DNA from: VFMC01 sp963791635
GTDB lineage: Bacteria > Actinomycetota > Acidimicrobiia > Acidimicrobiales > Ilumatobacteraceae
Assembly: GCA_963791635.1 (NCBI GenBank)
Contig: CAWBTC010000005.1
Location: 186,001 to 250,000, forward strand
Reading direction: 5' to 3'
Length of the DNA stretch: 64,000 bases
Shown here: one piece after another, positions 8,501-16,093 of the stretch
How the letters are laid out: every line of letters starts with the position of its first letter
Position numbering within the stretch: the first letter of the stretch is position 1
Position numbers and translations under genes: made by a program
The notes under the pieces: generated by a model
Databases searched by the model: none
Seen by the model: only the letters and a program-made list of their open reading frames with translations
What the model was told of the DNA's origin: nothing

Positions 8501-8667
8501 GCAGCGCCGACGCTCGCCCGACGGTGCAGTCGTACCAGGTGTACGACAAGCTCGATGGCCAGGCGCGGGTCCAGCTCGATGCGCTTCGATTGTTGATCGC
8601 CGTCGATCTCGCGGGTCTGAACGTCCAGCTCCGAGACCTCGGGATCGGCATCATCGGAACTCGTTGA
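5512..8667 (+). CDS. Giant BNR/Asp-box beta-propeller protein (sortilin/sialidase-like fold)
   Basis: A 1051-residue protein dominated by Asp-box motifs of the S-x-D-x-G-x-T-W type. About eleven are visible, for example KSTDAGVTW, RSRDGGETW, RSRDGGDTW, RSDDIGETW, RTTDEGHSW and RSIDDGGSW. They imply two stacked propellers over about residues 20-720. The C-terminal third holds a beta-sandwich-like section and a helical stretch (about 900-1000). No signal peptide or membrane helix is visible, which is unusual for a family often secreted. Related proteins are annotated as glycosyl hydrolases or VPS10-like, but no sialidase Arg triad is obvious, so enzymatic activity is not claimed. It stands alone, with its own promoter region, before the wax ester synthase. 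Confidence 0.8.
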   Translation: MPTVDPKFLSQLRYRCIGPTRGGRVVAVAADPVRPSVFYFGAVAGGVWKSDDAGQYWENVTDGFLTTASIGALAVAPSDGNVIYAGTGESTIRIDVTHGDGVYKSTDAGVTWRHIGLTESRHVGEIRVHPADPDVVYVAALGHASKDNPERGLYRSRDGGETWELVLHVSERAGAVDVSLDPNNPRIVFATIWQARRTFWSIDSGGPDSGLWRSRDGGDTWEDIGHRPGMPAGILGKIGVSVSPARSGRVFAMVEAEGRARGLYRSDDIGETWEKVSSNPDLGWRPWYYEHVIAHPTNADEVFVMNMKAWRSIDGGKNFEEFHTPHGDNHALWIDPTNPDRMIGCDDGGAWVSLNAGRSWSTIYNQPTAQFYHLATDDQFPYVVYGSQQDNSSIAVPSQTGLGAINWADCYAPGTAESGYVAPKPGDPNIVYVGAIGSSPGGGDALQRYDHRTKQIQLVNVWPEAYHDGASAEVRFQWTYPIVFSPHDVNVLYAAGNKVFRTTDEGHSWQAISPDLTYADPATLGVSGPLTMDTAGAEMYATIFSLMVSAHQQGVLVAGSDDGLVHRSIDDGGSWTDVTPPDLAKFSQVTMIAESPHTPGTLYLTAARHKMGDDAPYVFTTADLGDTWTRIDAGIPPHEFCRVIREDPNRRGLLYVGTELGIHVSFDNGDAWQPLQCNLPVSPVYDVVVKGTDLVVATHGRSFWILDDLTPLHQMHDELFGASRHLLKPRDTVRTPPHISAAWQGSPGGKNYHVTSGQNATFYLDELETGHKRKRMIDAGDDLERGVCITYSLDESAVGDASLTISDGDGTEIETFSSTIPAEKKDRHGLYITASAGMNRFQWPMTYPSGVKMVGTEFHERPGGPLAIPGTYRATLTVGEWSMTQPFELLKDPRVTTSDEDLVEQFALLIRIRDSLSEIASGVNTIRSLKRQLGEWVARLGDDESASDLMAEARTLVDRLDAIEVELVQAELTSDGDSLNYREKLFEKLSALPPVVSSADARPTVQSYQVYDKLDGQARVQLDALRLLIAVDLAGLNVQLRDLGIGIIGTR

Positions 8668-8767
8668 TCGCGATCGGGAGCGATCTGTGACCCCAGCCTC
8701 GCCCGGCCGCAGACCCGGGGCTGCGTCGGTGCCATGATGCATGCTCTGAACCACTGAAGGGATCGAC

Positions 8768-10441
8768 GTGAAACAGCTCACTGGAGTCGATGTCAGCTTC
8801 TTGTCGATGGAGACCGACACCAACTACGGCCACGTGAACGGACTGGGGATCTACGACCGACCGTCGGACGACTTCGACCCCTTCACCGCGGTGCGAGACC
8901 GTCTCGGAATCATGGTGGGCCACCTCGAACCACTGCGCCGCAAGGTGGTCGAGGTTCCGTTCGAGCTCGATCGCCCCTACTGGGTCGAAGACGCCGATTT
9001 CGACCTCGACTACCACGTCCGCCACATCGGACTCGCTCCGCCCGGTGCGGCAGATCAGCTGACCGAACAGGTGGCCAGGATCGTGGGCCGCAGGATGGAC
9101 CGCTCCCGACCGTTGTGGGAGGCCTACGTGATCGAGGGCCTCGCCGATGGCCGGTGGGCGTTGCTGCAGAAGACACACCACGCCACCATCGATGGTGCGT
9201 CGGGCGTGATCATGCTGAAGATGCTCACCGACGAGTCCCGAGACGCCGAGTGGGCGCTCGAACCTCGTGAATGGTTCGGTGAGGAGCCGCCGAGCCGCGC
9301 CGCGATGCTGCAACGAGCGGTGGCAAACCTGGCGGCGAACCCTGTGCGAGGCGCTCGGCTGTCACTCAGCGTCATCCGCGACTTCGCCGATCAGGCCGGA
9401 ATCACCAGTCTCAGCGGTCTCGCCACGCGCACCCGGAACACGTTGGGGGCCGTCGGCAAGAAGTCCACCGCGTCGAACGATTCCGCATCGAGGGTGCGGC
9501 TGCCATTGACCCCGGCTCCCCCGACGCCGTGGAACAAATCGGTGACCCCTCACCGCCGTTTCGCGATGCGGGCGACGTCGCTCGAGAACCTGAAGCGGCT
9601 CAAGGAGGCGACTGGTTGCACGTTGAACGATGTGGTGATGGCCATCTGTGCCGGGGCCCTGAGGCAGTACTTGATCGAGCACGACGCGTTGCCGGACAGC
9701 CCCTTGCGCGCGATGGTTCCCGTGTCGATCCGCACCGGAGACGAAGAGGATCCGTGGACGAACCGGGTGTCTGCGCTCGTTGCCGACCTCCCCACGAACT
9801 GCGCCGATCCGCTGGAGAGGGTCGCGCTCTGCCGGGAGGCGATGAACGCGGCGAAGAGTCAGTTCGACCTGATACCTGCCGATGCGCTCGGCCAATCGGC
9901 CGACTACGCGTCTCCCTTGGTTGCGGCTTCGGCGATTCGTCTCGTGTCTCGGCTCAAGCTGGCCGACCGCGTCAACTCGCCGGTGAACGTGGTCATCTCG
10001 AACGTGCCCGGCCCGCGGCAGAGCTTGTACTTCGCTGGAGCGAAGCTGGATGCCTACATCCCGGTGTCGACGATCTCGGACGGGATCGGTCTGAACATCA
10101 CGGTGCACAGCTACGGCGATCGAATGGACTTCGGGCTGATCTCGGACCGGGACCTGGTGCCTGATCTCTGGCACATGGTCGACCTGCACATCGACGAGAT
10201 CGCCCGACTGTTCGACGCGACCGGAGCTGAGTGGGCCGTTCCCCAACCGCCGCCGCCGATGCGCAAAGGCGGCGACGGCGTCGAACCGATCGCCCCGAGC
10301 AACCCGGCTGTCAAGGAACGGATCGCGGTGAAGCACAGGATCGCGAACGCACCGTCGGTCAAGGCCCGCCCGACTCCCGCCAAGAAGGCGCCCCCGAAAG
10401 CGGTGGCCAAGAGCAAGCGGGCTCCCAAGCGAGCGCGCTGA
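8768..10441 (+). CDS. Wax ester synthase/acyl-CoA:diacylglycerol acyltransferase (WS/DGAT)
   Basis: A 557-residue WS/DGAT-family enzyme. It transfers acyl groups from acyl-CoA to long-chain alcohols or diacylglycerol, making storage wax esters or triacylglycerol at the membrane. The catalytic HHxxxDG motif is HHATIDG at residues 137-143, with the usual PLW (about 115-117) upstream. The C-terminal half carries the family signature region NVVISNVPGPRQ. Length is above the usual 450-480 because of a 60-residue tail rich in Lys, Ala and Pro (KARPTPAKKAPPKAVAKSK), resembling histone H1-like tails. That tail may bind nucleic acid or lipid-body surfaces, which is inference. The GTG at 8768 begins the canonical MKQLTGVDVSFL start. 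Confidence 0.9.
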   Translation: MKQLTGVDVSFLSMETDTNYGHVNGLGIYDRPSDDFDPFTAVRDRLGIMVGHLEPLRRKVVEVPFELDRPYWVEDADFDLDYHVRHIGLAPPGAADQLTEQVARIVGRRMDRSRPLWEAYVIEGLADGRWALLQKTHHATIDGASGVIMLKMLTDESRDAEWALEPREWFGEEPPSRAAMLQRAVANLAANPVRGARLSLSVIRDFADQAGITSLSGLATRTRNTLGAVGKKSTASNDSASRVRLPLTPAPPTPWNKSVTPHRRFAMRATSLENLKRLKEATGCTLNDVVMAICAGALRQYLIEHDALPDSPLRAMVPVSIRTGDEEDPWTNRVSALVADLPTNCADPLERVALCREAMNAAKSQFDLIPADALGQSADYASPLVAASAIRLVSRLKLADRVNSPVNVVISNVPGPRQSLYFAGAKLDAYIPVSTISDGIGLNITVHSYGDRMDFGLISDRDLVPDLWHMVDLHIDEIARLFDATGAEWAVPQPPPPMRKGGDGVEPIAPSNPAVKERIAVKHRIANAPSVKARPTPAKKAPPKAVAKSKRAPKRAR

Positions 10442-10484
10442 CGCCACCGCCCGTGCGCTGAAGCCGAGGGTTCCGGGCGACTCC

Positions 10485-10514
10485 GGGCGGCCGCGGGCGG
10501 CCGCGGGCGGCCGC
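10485..10514. repeat. Three perfect copies of a 10-bp GC-only repeat
   Basis: Unit GGGCGGCCGC, three exact tandem copies followed by GGG, in the 160-bp gap between the wax ester synthase and the half-Hsp70 gene. Each copy contains an 8-bp palindrome, so the tract can fold into alternative hairpins. It is 43 bases after the wax ester synthase stop and could slow or end transcription; no U-run follows. Confidence 0.7.
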
Positions 10515-10601
10515 GGGATCGGGAGCGGTGAGATACCGCATGCAGCGGGTCGGCACCTCGTCGAAGGTTAGATTGGCCCTGACGAGAGGCCGGTTTCTCA
10601 C

Positions 10602-12215
10602 ATGGCGTACAGACTTGGGATCGATGTCGGAGAGCGTGTCAGCGACTGGGTCGCGTTGGGGAGGGAACGTGGCGTCGATTCACCACTGGCGAGTGGGACC
10701 GTCGACTCCGTCGCTGCCCTGATCGATGGCGTCGTGCTCGCAGGTTCGCAGGTCGCGTCCGCCGATCGGGCCAGCGGATACGTGGCCACTGGGTTCGCTC
10801 GACGTCTCGGAGACGCCGAGCCGATCATGGTCGGGGGCACGCCCTTCGGTGCGGAGTCGCTGGTCGGCCACCTCGTGGCGTCGATCGTGAGCGATGCTCG
10901 AGCGATGCTGGGATCAGAGCCCGGCGCGGTCGTGTTGGTTCACGATGACGATCTCGACGACTATCGCCGCAGTCTTTGGGCCGAGGCGGGCAGGCTCGCC
11001 GGCATCCCGCTCGCCCAGCTGACGCTGCTGCCTCGAACCGAGGCGGTGGCTCGATCCGCCGCGGCTGGAGCTGGCGGTGTGAACGCCGCCGCTGGTGCCG
11101 CCAAGCTTGGATGGGAACGTCATCCGGATCTGCCCGGACCCGATCCGTCGAGCACCCTCGGTGCTGCCGCCGCCGGAGCCGGTGCTGCTGCCGCAGGCGG
11201 CGGGATCCTCGCCGCGACGGTGCTCGGCGGAGGAGAGGCGATCGCCGCTGCACCCGCGAGCGTCGCCGGCGTCGGCCCTGTGGGATCACCGTTGTCGGGT
11301 CCCGTGGGGGGCCCGTTGTCGGCTCCGGCTGGTCCGACGGGCACACCGTTGTCACCCCCGACCGGTCCCGCGGGGAGTCCGTTGTCACCTCCAGCCGGTC
11401 CGACCGGGAGTCCGTTGTCACCTCCAGCTGGTCCGACCGGGACACCGTTGTCACCCCCGGCCGGTCCGACCGGCACGCCACTCGGGACCGCGGCGAGGAA
11501 GGGGGCGGTCCACGCGGCGAAGCGCTCCTACCGCATACCGATCGTGGCAGGATCGATCGTCGGCGCGGGTCTCATCGCCGGTGTCGCCGTGCTCGCAGCA
11601 GGCGGGGACGATCCCGTGGCAGCACCGCCGGCGACCGTGGTCGTCGATGTCGTCGATGTCACCGAAGTCACCACCGACACCGGGGTGTCGTCCGCGACGA
11701 CGGAGGTGGTCGTAGCGTCGACCGCACCTGCCTCGACGGCGCCCGTGATCGACGGCGTGCCGGCGTGCACGCTGGGGCGTTGGGTGATGGACAACGACTC
11801 GTTCGCGGCGATCTGGGCCGCGACCGCTGCTGGCGAGGGCGTTGGCGGCACCCTCGACTCGGTCACCGGGACCGTGACGGTGGACGTCGATGAAGATGGG
11901 TTGTGGACGAGCACCTACTCGGACTGGGGGTTCACCATTGGCGCCGACGGCGTCGTGATCACGATGACGATCACCGGGAGTGACACGTCATCGGGATCAT
12001 TCGCTGACGACGGGACCTTCACGTTCACCGATACGGCCACCAACACCGTCGTGACGATGACTGCCATCGTCGACGGTGTGAGTGTGCCGGTCCCGCCGCA
12101 GTCCGACACTCAATCGGCGTTCACCGGCGTCGGGACCTACGTGTGCGAGGGCGACACGATGACTGTCGACACCGAGGCCAACCGAGGGTCGATCGTGATG
12201 ATCCGCGCGGCATGA
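10602..12215 (+). CDS. Half-Hsp70 (lobe I only) fused to collagen-like repeats, a membrane helix and an outer domain
   Basis: A 537-residue protein. Residues 1-152 align by eye with lobe I of the neighbouring Hsp70 (LGIDVGE against LGVDLGT; ARRLGDAEPIMVGG against KRRLGDPVPIVIGD; DDLDDYRRSLWAEAG against ANYSDYKTDLLRRAG). The ATP phosphate-1 motif is degenerate, and the phosphate-2 motif and lobe II are absent, so it should not hydrolyse ATP alone. Residues 227-296 are 11-residue GPTGSPLSPPA-type repeats (33 bp in DNA). A membrane helix (about 312-335) follows, then a Thr/Val-rich stalk and an outer domain of about 150 residues with two cysteines (CTLGRW, TYVCEG). It overlaps the next Hsp70 gene by ATGA, so the two products are probably made together. 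Confidence 0.75.
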   Translation: MAYRLGIDVGERVSDWVALGRERGVDSPLASGTVDSVAALIDGVVLAGSQVASADRASGYVATGFARRLGDAEPIMVGGTPFGAESLVGHLVASIVSDARAMLGSEPGAVVLVHDDDLDDYRRSLWAEAGRLAGIPLAQLTLLPRTEAVARSAAAGAGGVNAAAGAAKLGWERHPDLPGPDPSSTLGAAAAGAGAAAAGGGILAATVLGGGEAIAAAPASVAGVGPVGSPLSGPVGGPLSAPAGPTGTPLSPPTGPAGSPLSPPAGPTGSPLSPPAGPTGTPLSPPAGPTGTPLGTAARKGAVHAAKRSYRIPIVAGSIVGAGLIAGVAVLAAGGDDPVAAPPATVVVDVVDVTEVTTDTGVSSATTEVVVASTAPASTAPVIDGVPACTLGRWVMDNDSFAAIWAATAAGEGVGGTLDSVTGTVTVDVDEDGLWTSTYSDWGFTIGADGVVITMTITGSDTSSGSFADDGTFTFTDTATNTVVTMTAIVDGVSVPVPPQSDTQSAFTGVGTYVCEGDTMTVDTEANRGSIVMIRAA

Positions 12216-14563
12216 CCGCCTACGCATTGGGTGTCGACCTCGGCACGACGTACACCGCCGCTGCCGTCGCACGGGGCACCACGGCGGAACCGCTTCCGCT
12301 CGGGGCCGACGCGGCTCAGGCCCCCTCGGTCGTGTTGATCCGTGACGACGGTGAGGTGCTCGTGGGCGACGCCGCCGAACGGCGCTCGGTGACCGAACCG
12401 ACGCGCGCCGCGCGCGAGTTCAAACGCCGGCTCGGTGACCCGGTGCCGATCGTGATCGGCGACGCCTCGTACCCGGTCGAATCCTTGATGGCACACCAAC
12501 TCCGTGACGTCGTTCGGCGTGCCACCGACCAAGAGGGTGAGGCGCCGAGCATCGTGGTGCTCACGCACCCGGCGAACTACTCGGACTACAAGACGGACCT
12601 CCTCCGCCGAGCGGGAGAACAGGCGGGGCTGTCCGCCGAGCAACTGGTGATCGTCACCGAACCAGAGGCCGCGGCAATCGCCTACTCGCGGCAAGCCCGA
12701 ATCGACACCGGTGAGATCGTCGCCGTGTACGACTTCGGAGGCGGGACGTTCGACGCCGCGCTGGTGCGCCGAACCGACGACCGGTTCGAGCTGATCGGCG
12801 TGCCCGAAGGCATGGAACGACTCGGTGGGATCGACTTCGACCAAGCGGTGCTGGCACACGTCGACGCGACCTTGGCCGGACTCGTGTCAGGCGCCGATCG
12901 AAACGATCCGTCGACCAGACCCGCCCAGGCTCGTCTGCGGTCTGATTGCCGTCGTGCCAAAGAAGCCTTGTCGACCGACAGCGACACCACGATTCCGGTC
13001 TCGTTGCCGGGTGTGCAAACCGAAGTGCGGCTCACACGCGATGAGTTCGAGTCGATGGTTCGCCCACGTGTTGCAGAAACCGTCAAGGCGCTCGAGCGTG
13101 CCGTCGCCTCGGCCCACATCGAGATGGGTCAGGTCACCCGCATCCTGCTGGTGGGTGGAACCTCACGGATGCCGATCGTGGCCGAGATGCTGCGCGGCGC
13201 CACCGGCCGACCGGTCGCACTCGACGCCCATCCGAAGCTTGCGATCGCCGTCGGCGCGGCCCTCGCAGGGACGAGCTCGATTCATCAACCGGCGGCGGCG
13301 CCGACGGTCGCGGCCGCAACGCCGACCTGGCAGCCGCCCACCCGGGCGCCGGTTCCGCCGGCTGAGGTGATTCGCACGCAGGGCAGCGGCCGTCGCAAGG
13401 GGCTACTCATCGGCGCCGTCGGTGGGGGGGTCGGCATCGCTGCCGTCATCGCAGCGCTCGCGCTCGCGGGGGGCGGTGACGACGCGCCCTCGGGCGACGG
13501 CACTGTGGTTCCGCAGCCGACGTCGATTCCCGTGGCGACGCCCGCCCCGGCCACTGTGGCGCCGCCGGAACCGACGTCATCGGTCACCGAGTCGACGCCA
13601 CAGGTGGTCGATACGACGATTGCTGCGCCAGCCGGTCGCGGTGTCGCTGCGATCGTGTCAGGTGTGTCGACTGGGCCGACGCCACTCGATGACATTCGGG
13701 CGATCACCGTCGACGCGCAAGGTGCGGTGTACGCGGTCGGGGCAGATGCTGCGATCGTGAGGGTCGTCCGTGGCGAGACAACCGTGATCTCGACCGCGAA
13801 TGCGGCGATCGGAGCTCCTGGTGGCATCGCCGTGACGTCCGACGGAACCGTGCTGCTGTCGACGCCGACCGGGCTCCAGTCGATCGTCGGCGGCGGTGCT
13901 CCAACCCTGTTGCTCGACGCCGCGACCGCAGGTCTCGGCGCGACCCCTGGCCCGATCACGCTCGACGGCGCCGGCAACCTCTATCTCGCCGACAACGACA
14001 CCCACCGCATCATCCGACGCGGCACCGATGGCGCACTGAGTCTGATCGCAGGGTCAGGAGTGGCGGCCGCCCCCGGCCCGCTCGTCGGCGACGGACAACC
14101 TGCTGGATCCGTAGCCATCGGCACCATCACCGGACTGGTGATCGATCCTGCAGGGAACCTGTTGTTCGCCGACTCGACGGCTCTGGCGATCCGGCGCGTG
14201 GCTGCGGACGGGACGCTGTCAACCGTGGCCGGCGGCGGCGCGACGCCTGTGGGCGCTGCCGACGGAACGTGGATCGCCGACGGCGTCGCGGCGACCACGA
14301 TTGCGTTCCTGGCAATCGACGGGCTGACCGTCGATGCTTCGAGTCGCGTGTATGCCACCGATTCGCTGAGCGGGGCGATCGTACGCATCGGTGCCGATGG
14401 CACCGTCGACGTCGTGATCGCTCGCCAGGTCGGGGTCGAACCGATCGACGGGGTCGCCGCCCGCGATACCGCCATCACGACCGTCGGTGCTGTCGCGACC
14501 GATCGGGTGAGCACGCTCTACTTCGAAGACAGTTCGACGCTGCGGTCGCTTCCGGTCGGCTGA
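12212..14563 (+). CDS. Transmembrane Hsp70-family ATPase fused to an NHL beta-propeller
   Basis: A 783-residue protein. Residues 1-355 are a full Hsp70 nucleotide-binding domain: phosphate-1 DLGT (9-12), phosphate-2 DFGGGTFD (174-181) and adenosine motif VGGTSRMP (314-321). There is no substrate-binding domain. A Pro/Ala linker leads to one membrane helix (about 397-420, after RRKG), a Pro/Thr stalk, and about 290 residues of NHL-type repeats (for example ITLDGAGNLYLADN, GLVIDPAGNLLFAD, LTVDASSRVYATDS). Positive charges before the helix predict the ATPase inside and the propeller outside. This suggests signalling or mechanical coupling across the membrane. The ATG overlaps the preceding stop. 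It faces the dynamin genes, 45 bases away. Confidence 0.85.
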   Translation: MTAYALGVDLGTTYTAAAVARGTTAEPLPLGADAAQAPSVVLIRDDGEVLVGDAAERRSVTEPTRAAREFKRRLGDPVPIVIGDASYPVESLMAHQLRDVVRRATDQEGEAPSIVVLTHPANYSDYKTDLLRRAGEQAGLSAEQLVIVTEPEAAAIAYSRQARIDTGEIVAVYDFGGGTFDAALVRRTDDRFELIGVPEGMERLGGIDFDQAVLAHVDATLAGLVSGADRNDPSTRPAQARLRSDCRRAKEALSTDSDTTIPVSLPGVQTEVRLTRDEFESMVRPRVAETVKALERAVASAHIEMGQVTRILLVGGTSRMPIVAEMLRGATGRPVALDAHPKLAIAVGAALAGTSSIHQPAAAPTVAAATPTWQPPTRAPVPPAEVIRTQGSGRRKGLLIGAVGGGVGIAAVIAALALAGGGDDAPSGDGTVVPQPTSIPVATPAPATVAPPEPTSSVTESTPQVVDTTIAAPAGRGVAAIVSGVSTGPTPLDDIRAITVDAQGAVYAVGADAAIVRVVRGETTVISTANAAIGAPGGIAVTSDGTVLLSTPTGLQSIVGGGAPTLLLDAATAGLGATPGPITLDGAGNLYLADNDTHRIIRRGTDGALSLIAGSGVAAAPGPLVGDGQPAGSVAIGTITGLVIDPAGNLLFADSTALAIRRVAADGTLSTVAGGGATPVGAADGTWIADGVAATTIAFLAIDGLTVDASSRVYATDSLSGAIVRIGADGTVDVVIARQVGVEPIDGVAARDTAITTVGAVATDRVSTLYFEDSSTLRSLPVG

Positions 14564-14608
14564 CGAACGAGTTTCGATCTGGTTGAGATCACGACGAACG
14601 CGAGATGC

Positions 14609-16093
14609 TCAGTCGGCGACTCCTGCGTAGACGTGTTCGAGCGTGCGGGCAGCGACGTCGCACACCTCGACCAGGGATGGGTCGGCGAGCGGGTCCGTGG
14701 CGAGGGTTCGCCAGCGGCCGATTCCGGCGAGTGCCGCACTCCTCATCGCCTCGGTCGTGGCGGTTGCATCGAGACCGAGCAACAACGGAGGTGCCTGGCC
14801 CGACAAGAGCTGATCGAGCTCCGCACGTTCGTGGTCTGCCAAGACCACGGCGCCGGACCCCACGAGGTGGGCAGCTCGGACCTGGGCGAACTCGACGGTC
14901 GTCGCTTCGATCTGCTCGACTCGACGTTCGATCTCGGCCGCCGCGGCCGGATCGATCTCCTTGAGCGTGCGTGCGATCGATCGAAGCGCCGTGATCCCAG
15001 AACGCGCCTGCAAGACCCGCGCCCGTGGTGCGAAGCGACTCGAGATCAGATCGCGGAGCGCGATCAGCCCTGATCGTTGCACGAGGATCGGCCCGAGCAG
15101 CGCCGCAGTCGTCGCACGACCCGACTGCACCTCGTCGACCGCCAAGCGGATCCCGAACATGCCGAAGCGAGCCAGCAGTTCGCGCCGTGACTCAACGGTC
15201 AGCTCGGAACTCGAGAGCTCGCAGAACTGGTCGGCCGACATCAACATCCTCGCCAACGTGCCCGGGTCGGTGCCCGCGAGCATGCGCAGCGCAGCGACTT
15301 CGTCCTCACGGAGCGTCAACCCCGTCTCCGCCAACAACCCGGCAAGCGGTACCACGGCTGCGCACAACCCACGTAACTGCGGATCGACCTCGTACCGATG
15401 GGCGATCCGAGCCGACGACTCCATCGCGTCAGCCCGCCCGGCGCCGATCTCGTCGGCGCGACTGAGCACTGCGACGGCATTGACCGGGGACGCAGCAGTG
15501 ACCGAGCGGTCCATGAAAGCATCGAGAAAGGCGATGTCGGCGCGGTGGGCGTGCCGGATCAGGTAGATGACAGCGTCTGCGTCGCTCGGCCTGTCGGGGT
15601 CGGCTTCCAGGAAGTCGCGCGTCCGACGCGAGTTCTCGTCGTTGATGCTGGCGAGACCGGGTGTATCGATCAGCGTGATCGCCTCGAGCGCCGATGTCGG
15701 CCACGACACCTCGATCGTCTCGACGTCACGCTCGTGGAGCGCCCCGAGTCTGATGTCGAGCGAACCGCCCGAACGGGCGAAGGCGAGTGATTCATGACGA
15801 CCGTCACGCAGGTGGGCGACGACCTCGTAGCCAGGACCGCGGCGATAGCGGCTGACGATCTTGGTGCATTCGCCGGCGTCGGTCGGCGCGAGCCGTTCGC
15901 CGACCAAGGCATTCAGCAGGGTCGACTTTCCGGCTTTCACCCGTCCGGCGATCGCTACCTGCAGCGGTCCGCTGAGTCGATCGACGACCGCTTGCGCCTG
16001 TTCGCGAACCGTCACCGGCGCAGAGGATGCACAGATCTGGCGTGCAACGGCGACGACCTCGTCGGCGACGGTGGATCGGGCCGGAGCGGTCAC
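14609..16093 (-). CDS. Dynamin-like GTPase, IniC-like
   Basis: A 494-residue GTPase. The P-loop is GRVKAGKST (50-58), the G3 motif DTPG (143-146), and the G4 position reads SRADE (211-215) instead of N/TKxD, as often seen in degenerate bacterial dynamins. The C-terminal half is helical with heptad-like stretches and no clear membrane helix, unlike its partner. Start: GTG 16093, which overlaps the stop of the upstream dynamin (GTGA); a longer reading frame upstream is an overlap artefact. Size, order and lack of membrane helices match IniC of the mycobacterial iniBAC operon. It most likely pairs with the IniA-like protein in membrane remodelling or stress protection of the envelope. Confidence 0.85.
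   Translation of the reverse strand: MTAPARSTVADEVVAVARQICASSAPVTVREQAQAVVDRLSGPLQVAIAGRVKAGKSTLLNALVGERLAPTDAGECTKIVSRYRRGPGYEVVAHLRDGRHESLAFARSGGSLDIRLGALHERDVETIEVSWPTSALEAITLIDTPGLASINDENSRRTRDFLEADPDRPSDADAVIYLIRHAHRADIAFLDAFMDRSVTAASPVNAVAVLSRADEIGAGRADAMESSARIAHRYEVDPQLRGLCAAVVPLAGLLAETGLTLREDEVAALRMLAGTDPGTLARMLMSADQFCELSSSELTVESRRELLARFGMFGIRLAVDEVQSGRATTAALLGPILVQRSGLIALRDLISSRFAPRARVLQARSGITALRSIARTLKEIDPAAAAEIERRVEQIEATTVEFAQVRAAHLVGSGAVVLADHERAELDQLLSGQAPPLLLGLDATATTEAMRSAALAGIGRWRTLATDPLADPSLVEVCDVAARTLEHVYAGVAD

Noticed and set aside
10485..10514. GC-palindromic repeats as a replication or transfer origin
   Set aside because: Only three 10-bp copies, no A+T-rich segment, and no replication or relaxase gene nearby.
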